Shown in pieces: positions 5,810-7,636 of a stretch of 7,636 bases of DNA (the stretch's first letter is position 1; every line of letters begins with the position of its first letter). The notes under the pieces are model-generated. The model did no database searches and was not told the origin of the DNA. It saw only the letters and a program-made list of their open reading frames with translations. The stretch is from NCBI GenBank assembly GCA_900550825.1, contig URTZ01000096.1:1-7636 (forward strand). The letters are read 5' to 3'. The stretch is from an uncultured Collinsella sp. Lineage in GTDB: Bacteria; Actinomycetota; Coriobacteriia; Coriobacteriales; Coriobacteriaceae. Position numbers and translations under genes: made by a program.

Positions 5810-5838
5810 ACCCTACCATGTTGCACTTTAGCAAACAA
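5810..5838 (-). promoter_or_regulatory. Candidate promoter of the lysine operon
   Basis: TTGTTT (5838-5833) and TAGGGT (5815-5810) are 17 bp apart on the minus strand. This would start transcription a few bases before the riboswitch P1 helix at 5798. The -10 hexamer is a weak match, so the call rests on spacing and position. Confidence 0.45.
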
Positions 5839-5950
5839 GAGTATTCGTATATTACGTTTAAAAAATGCAGGGATATGCTGGAAATGAGGGTGCGGCAATC
5901 TTGCGGCACAATAAGATGGCAACTGGCGCGCACCTATGAAAGGAACCTTT

Positions 5951-7138
5951 ATGACCGAGCTCCAAGAACTCCGTCGCTATCGCCGCGATCTCCATCGCAT
6001 TCCGGAGCTCGATTTCGATCTTCCGCAAACCATTGCCTATATCGAGGGCGTGCTGGCACCGCTCGCTTGCGAGGTGACCCATCCGTGCCCCAGCTGCGTC
6101 TGCGCTTTCTTCGATGTTGGCGTTGATGTCGCGCATGCCACGGCGATTCGCGCCGATATGGACGCGCTGCCCATTGTCGAGGCAACAGGGGCAGCGTTCG
6201 CCTCGACAAATCCCGACAAGATGCACGCTTGCGGACATGACGGACACATGGCTATGGCGCTTGCCGCTGCGACGTATGTCGACCGTGCGATTCGCGAGCA
6301 GCCGGGCGTCATGAGGCGCAACGTGCTCTTTGTGTTCCAGCCGGCCGAGGAAACGACCGGTGGCGCCAAGACGGTATGCGAGAGCGGCGTGTTCGAATGC
6401 TATGGGGTCGACCGCATTTTTGGCTTTCACGTGTGGCCCGATCTGCCTGCCGGCACGTTGGCGAGCTGTTCCGGCCCACTGCTGGCGCGTTCGAGCGAGA
6501 CGCATATCCATATTCGCGGTACGAGTATCCATATTGCTAAGACCTATGGTGTGCCGGTTGGGGAGTCGCACGATGCGGCCTTGGCGGCAGCGAAGTTTTT
6601 GGTTGCCGAGCGCGAGCTGATGGACGAGCTGGGCACCGACGAGCCCTGTATCGGCAAGTTTGGTCTGCTGCAGGCCGGTACCGTCTGCAACACGGTGGCG
6701 GGGGAGGCCCATGTTGCCGGCAGCCTGCGTGTGTTTACAGACGACATGTTCGACCGGGCACGCGAGGGCGTGCGCCGCGTGCTGGACGATGCCTGCGCCG
6801 CAACGGGCTGCACGTACGATCTCGATTTTGCCGAGGGCTATCCGCCGGTCGACAACGACCCCGAGTTATTTGCCAATGTCGCGTCTGCCTTGCCCGAGCT
6901 GCAGCTCGTGGATGAGCCTTTGCTGATTGCCGAGGACTTCGCCTTCTATCAGCGCCATCTGCCGGGCGTGTTCTTCCTGCTGGGCACGGGTATGCCAGAG
7001 GACCAAGACAACCCGAGTGATTCGGATGGCTGCCCCGCCTATGCCACGAGCGCCCTTCACACTGATACCATGCTCTTTGACGAGGAAATCCTGCTCAAAG
7101 GCCTCGATGTCTACAAACGATTACTTTTGCTTGGTTAA
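5951..7138 (+). CDS. M20-family metal-dependent amidohydrolase (N-acyl-amino-acid or N-acyl-DAP deacetylase-like)
   Basis: A cytosolic zinc-type hydrolase of 395 residues, a normal length for the M20 amidohydrolases that remove acyl groups from amino acids, N-acetyl-DAP or related amides. Motifs in order: RRDLHRIPEL (8-20), RADMDALPI (67-75), HACGHDGHM with metal ligands C94 and H96 (92-100), PAEETTGGA with the catalytic glutamate E133/E134 (131-139), GFHVWPDLPAGT with H160 (158-169), a lid domain (about 175-285) and ALHTDTM with H370 (368-374). There is no signal peptide. The ATG at 5951 is preferred over 5936 because AAAGGA lies 6 nt upstream. It diverges from the riboswitch-controlled lysine genes, so N-acetyl-DAP deacetylase is one possibility, but substrate cannot be read from sequence. 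Confidence 0.88.
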   Translation: MTELQELRRYRRDLHRIPELDFDLPQTIAYIEGVLAPLACEVTHPCPSCVCAFFDVGVDVAHATAIRADMDALPIVEATGAAFASTNPDKMHACGHDGHMAMALAAATYVDRAIREQPGVMRRNVLFVFQPAEETTGGAKTVCESGVFECYGVDRIFGFHVWPDLPAGTLASCSGPLLARSSETHIHIRGTSIHIAKTYGVPVGESHDAALAAAKFLVAERELMDELGTDEPCIGKFGLLQAGTVCNTVAGEAHVAGSLRVFTDDMFDRAREGVRRVLDDACAATGCTYDLDFAEGYPPVDNDPELFANVASALPELQLVDEPLLIAEDFAFYQRHLPGVFFLLGTGMPEDQDNPSDSDGCPAYATSALHTDTMLFDEEILLKGLDVYKRLLLLG

Positions 7139-7150
7139 TTGGCGTGGACG

Positions 7151-7187
7151 TTTGTTCTCGAAAATACGAACAAATGTACGATATAAT
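7151..7187 (+). promoter_or_regulatory. higBA promoter region with inverted repeat and LexA-box-like sequence
   Basis: A perfect TATAAT lies at 7182-7187; no good -35 stands at 16-18 bp. An inverted repeat, TTTGTTC (7151-7157) and GAACAAA (7168-7174), lies just upstream. Overlapping its right arm, CGAACAAATGTACG (7167-7180) matches the Bacillus-type SOS box CGAACATATGTTCG at 12 of 14 bases and ends 1 bp before the -10 box. A repressor (HigA itself or LexA) bound here would block the promoter. Confidence 0.5.
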
Positions 7188-7214
7188 AGGGATGTAACTC
7201 TATAGAAACGCTTG

Positions 7215-7227
7215 ACGTTATTAACGT
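7215..7227 (+). promoter_or_regulatory. Perfect palindrome between promoter and higB start, possible operator
   Basis: ACGTTA and TAACGT flank a central T, 11 bp before the higB ATG and next to its AAGG ribosome binding site (7228-7231). Placement fits a HigA autoregulatory operator, which is usual for such pairs; binding is not shown. Confidence 0.45.
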
Positions 7228-7238
7228 AAGGCGATACT

Positions 7239-7520
7239 ATGATTGCATCGTATAAAGATGAGGATACCGAACGCTTTGCCATGGGTGTGCGGGTCAGGAG
7301 GTTCGTGCCCTTTGAGCGCGTTGCGCTGAGGAAGATTCGCCAACTGCAGGTTTGTGCTTCGCTTGATGATCTTCGCGTTCCGCCGGGCAACCGCCTGGAA
7401 GCTTTGAAGGGCGATCGTGCCGGTCAATATAGCATCCGTGTTAACGAGCGCTATCGGGTCTGTTTTGAGTGGAGACAGGAGATGGCTTGGAATGTCGAAA
7501 TCGTCGATTACCACAAGTGA
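7239..7520 (+). CDS. higB: HigB-type toxin (RelE/ParE superfamily)
   Basis: A basic protein of 93 residues, the normal size for HigB toxins, which are ribosome-dependent mRNA endonucleases. The family signature is clear: KDEDTERF near the N-terminus, RRFVPFERVALRKIRQL (20-36), SLDDLRVPPGNRLEALKGDRAGQYSIRVNERYRVCFEW (41-78) and the C-terminal VEIVDYHK (86-93). The start at 7239 restores the full N-terminal strand seen in relatives and has AAGG 7 nt upstream. The toxin gene comes first and overlaps the antitoxin gene by 29 nt, the gene order that distinguishes higBA from most other pairs. It may be host-borne or recently acquired; its base composition is slightly less GC-rich than the M20 gene before it. 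Confidence 0.93.
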   Translation: MIASYKDEDTERFAMGVRVRRFVPFERVALRKIRQLQVCASLDDLRVPPGNRLEALKGDRAGQYSIRVNERYRVCFEWRQEMAWNVEIVDYHK

Positions 7521-7636
7521 TGAGACCTCGTCCGATTTGCTGTCGCCAGTAACTCCTGGCGAGCTTCTCAAAGAGGAGTTTCTTGTTCCCATGGGCATTT
7601 CTCAATATCGCCTTGCGAAAGAGACCGGGATTCCGG
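7492..7636 (+). CDS. higA: HigA-type antitoxin (Xre helix-turn-helix), N-terminal part
   Basis: The frame opens at the ATG at 7492 and is still open at the window edge (48 codons seen; the family has about 90-110). After a variable Ser/Thr-rich leader of about 18 residues it reads PVTPGELLKEEFLVPMGISQYRLAKETGIP, the typical start of the HigA Xre-type DNA-binding domain. AGGAG (7477-7481) lies 10 nt upstream, inside higB. The ATG at 7520, directly at the higB stop, is in a different frame and is not the start. HigA would neutralise HigB and repress the shared promoter. Confidence 0.88.
   Translation, partial: MSKSSITTSDETSSDLLSPVTPGELLKEEFLVPMGISQYRLAKETGIP

Larger units (their letters stand above)
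5571..5950. promoter_or_regulatory. Divergent control region between the lysine operon and the M20 hydrolase
   Basis: This gap holds no supported gene. Most of it is the lysine riboswitch and its expression platform, read leftward into lysA. The remainder (about 5799-5938) should hold both promoters. For the rightward gene, TATATT at 5848-5853 is the best -10-like hexamer, but I find no good -35 at the right distance. A ribosome binding site for that gene, AAAGGA, is at 5939-5944. Confidence 0.6.

Noticed and set aside
5858..6712. A 284-codon open frame on the minus strand opposite the M20 hydrolase
   Set aside because: The plus-strand frame has all the M20 motifs; this frame has none that I recognise and overlaps the divergent promoter region.
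7212..7240. TTGACG-17-TACTAT as the higB promoter
   Set aside because: The -10 hexamer would cover the higB ATG, so a transcript would miss the start codon; the upstream TATAAT at 7182 fits better.
1..7636. CRISPR array, tRNA, rRNA or insertion sequence
   Set aside because: No regularly spaced long repeats, no cloverleaf-like or rRNA-like sequence and no transposase were seen on either strand.

Overview
The window joins two kinds of DNA. Positions 1 to about 3000 look like part of a Firmicutes-type integrative and conjugative element of the Tn1549 / C. difficile CTn class. Positions from about 3000 to the end are GC-rich and look like the chromosome of a gut actinobacterium of the Coriobacteriia, most likely Collinsella or a relative. 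That host call is an inference from base composition and the character of the proteins; no rRNA or other marker gene is present.

Element side, all genes on the minus strand and read right to left: a RepA_N-type replication initiator (repA), a small DUF4406/DUF7768-like protein, a PcfB/DUF3801 protein, and the first 270 codons of a VirD4/TraG-type coupling ATPase that runs off the left edge. The DUF-protein, PcfB and VirD4 genes are tightly packed, and pcfB and virD4 overlap by ATGA. The middle of repA carries three 15-bp-spaced direct repeats and five copies of a 7-mer in alternating orientation. This is a good candidate for a replication origin inside the rep gene.

Chromosome side, minus strand: a lysine riboswitch (5642-5798) precedes lysA, which continues in frame and without a stop into dapA (769 codons in all), followed by a TTG-started, overlapping dapB. 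Together these encode the first two committed steps of the diaminopimelate (DAP) branch (DapA, DapB) and its last step to lysine (LysA), under one lysine-sensing leader. dapB is cut at about codon 89 by the element sequence and keeps only its nucleotide-binding N-terminus, so this copy should be inactive.

Plus strand: an M20-family amidohydrolase (5951-7138) diverges from the lysine operon and could be an N-acyl-amino-acid or N-acyl-DAP deacetylase. It is followed by a HigB-HigA type toxin-antitoxin pair (higA cut by the right edge). Its upstream region holds a TATAAT box next to a LexA-box-like sequence and two inverted repeats.

The points most worth a second look are the lysA-dapA fusion, the dapB/element junction (insertion, rearrangement or assembly chimera), the riboswitch expression platform, the candidate origin inside repA, and the possible SOS control of higBA.
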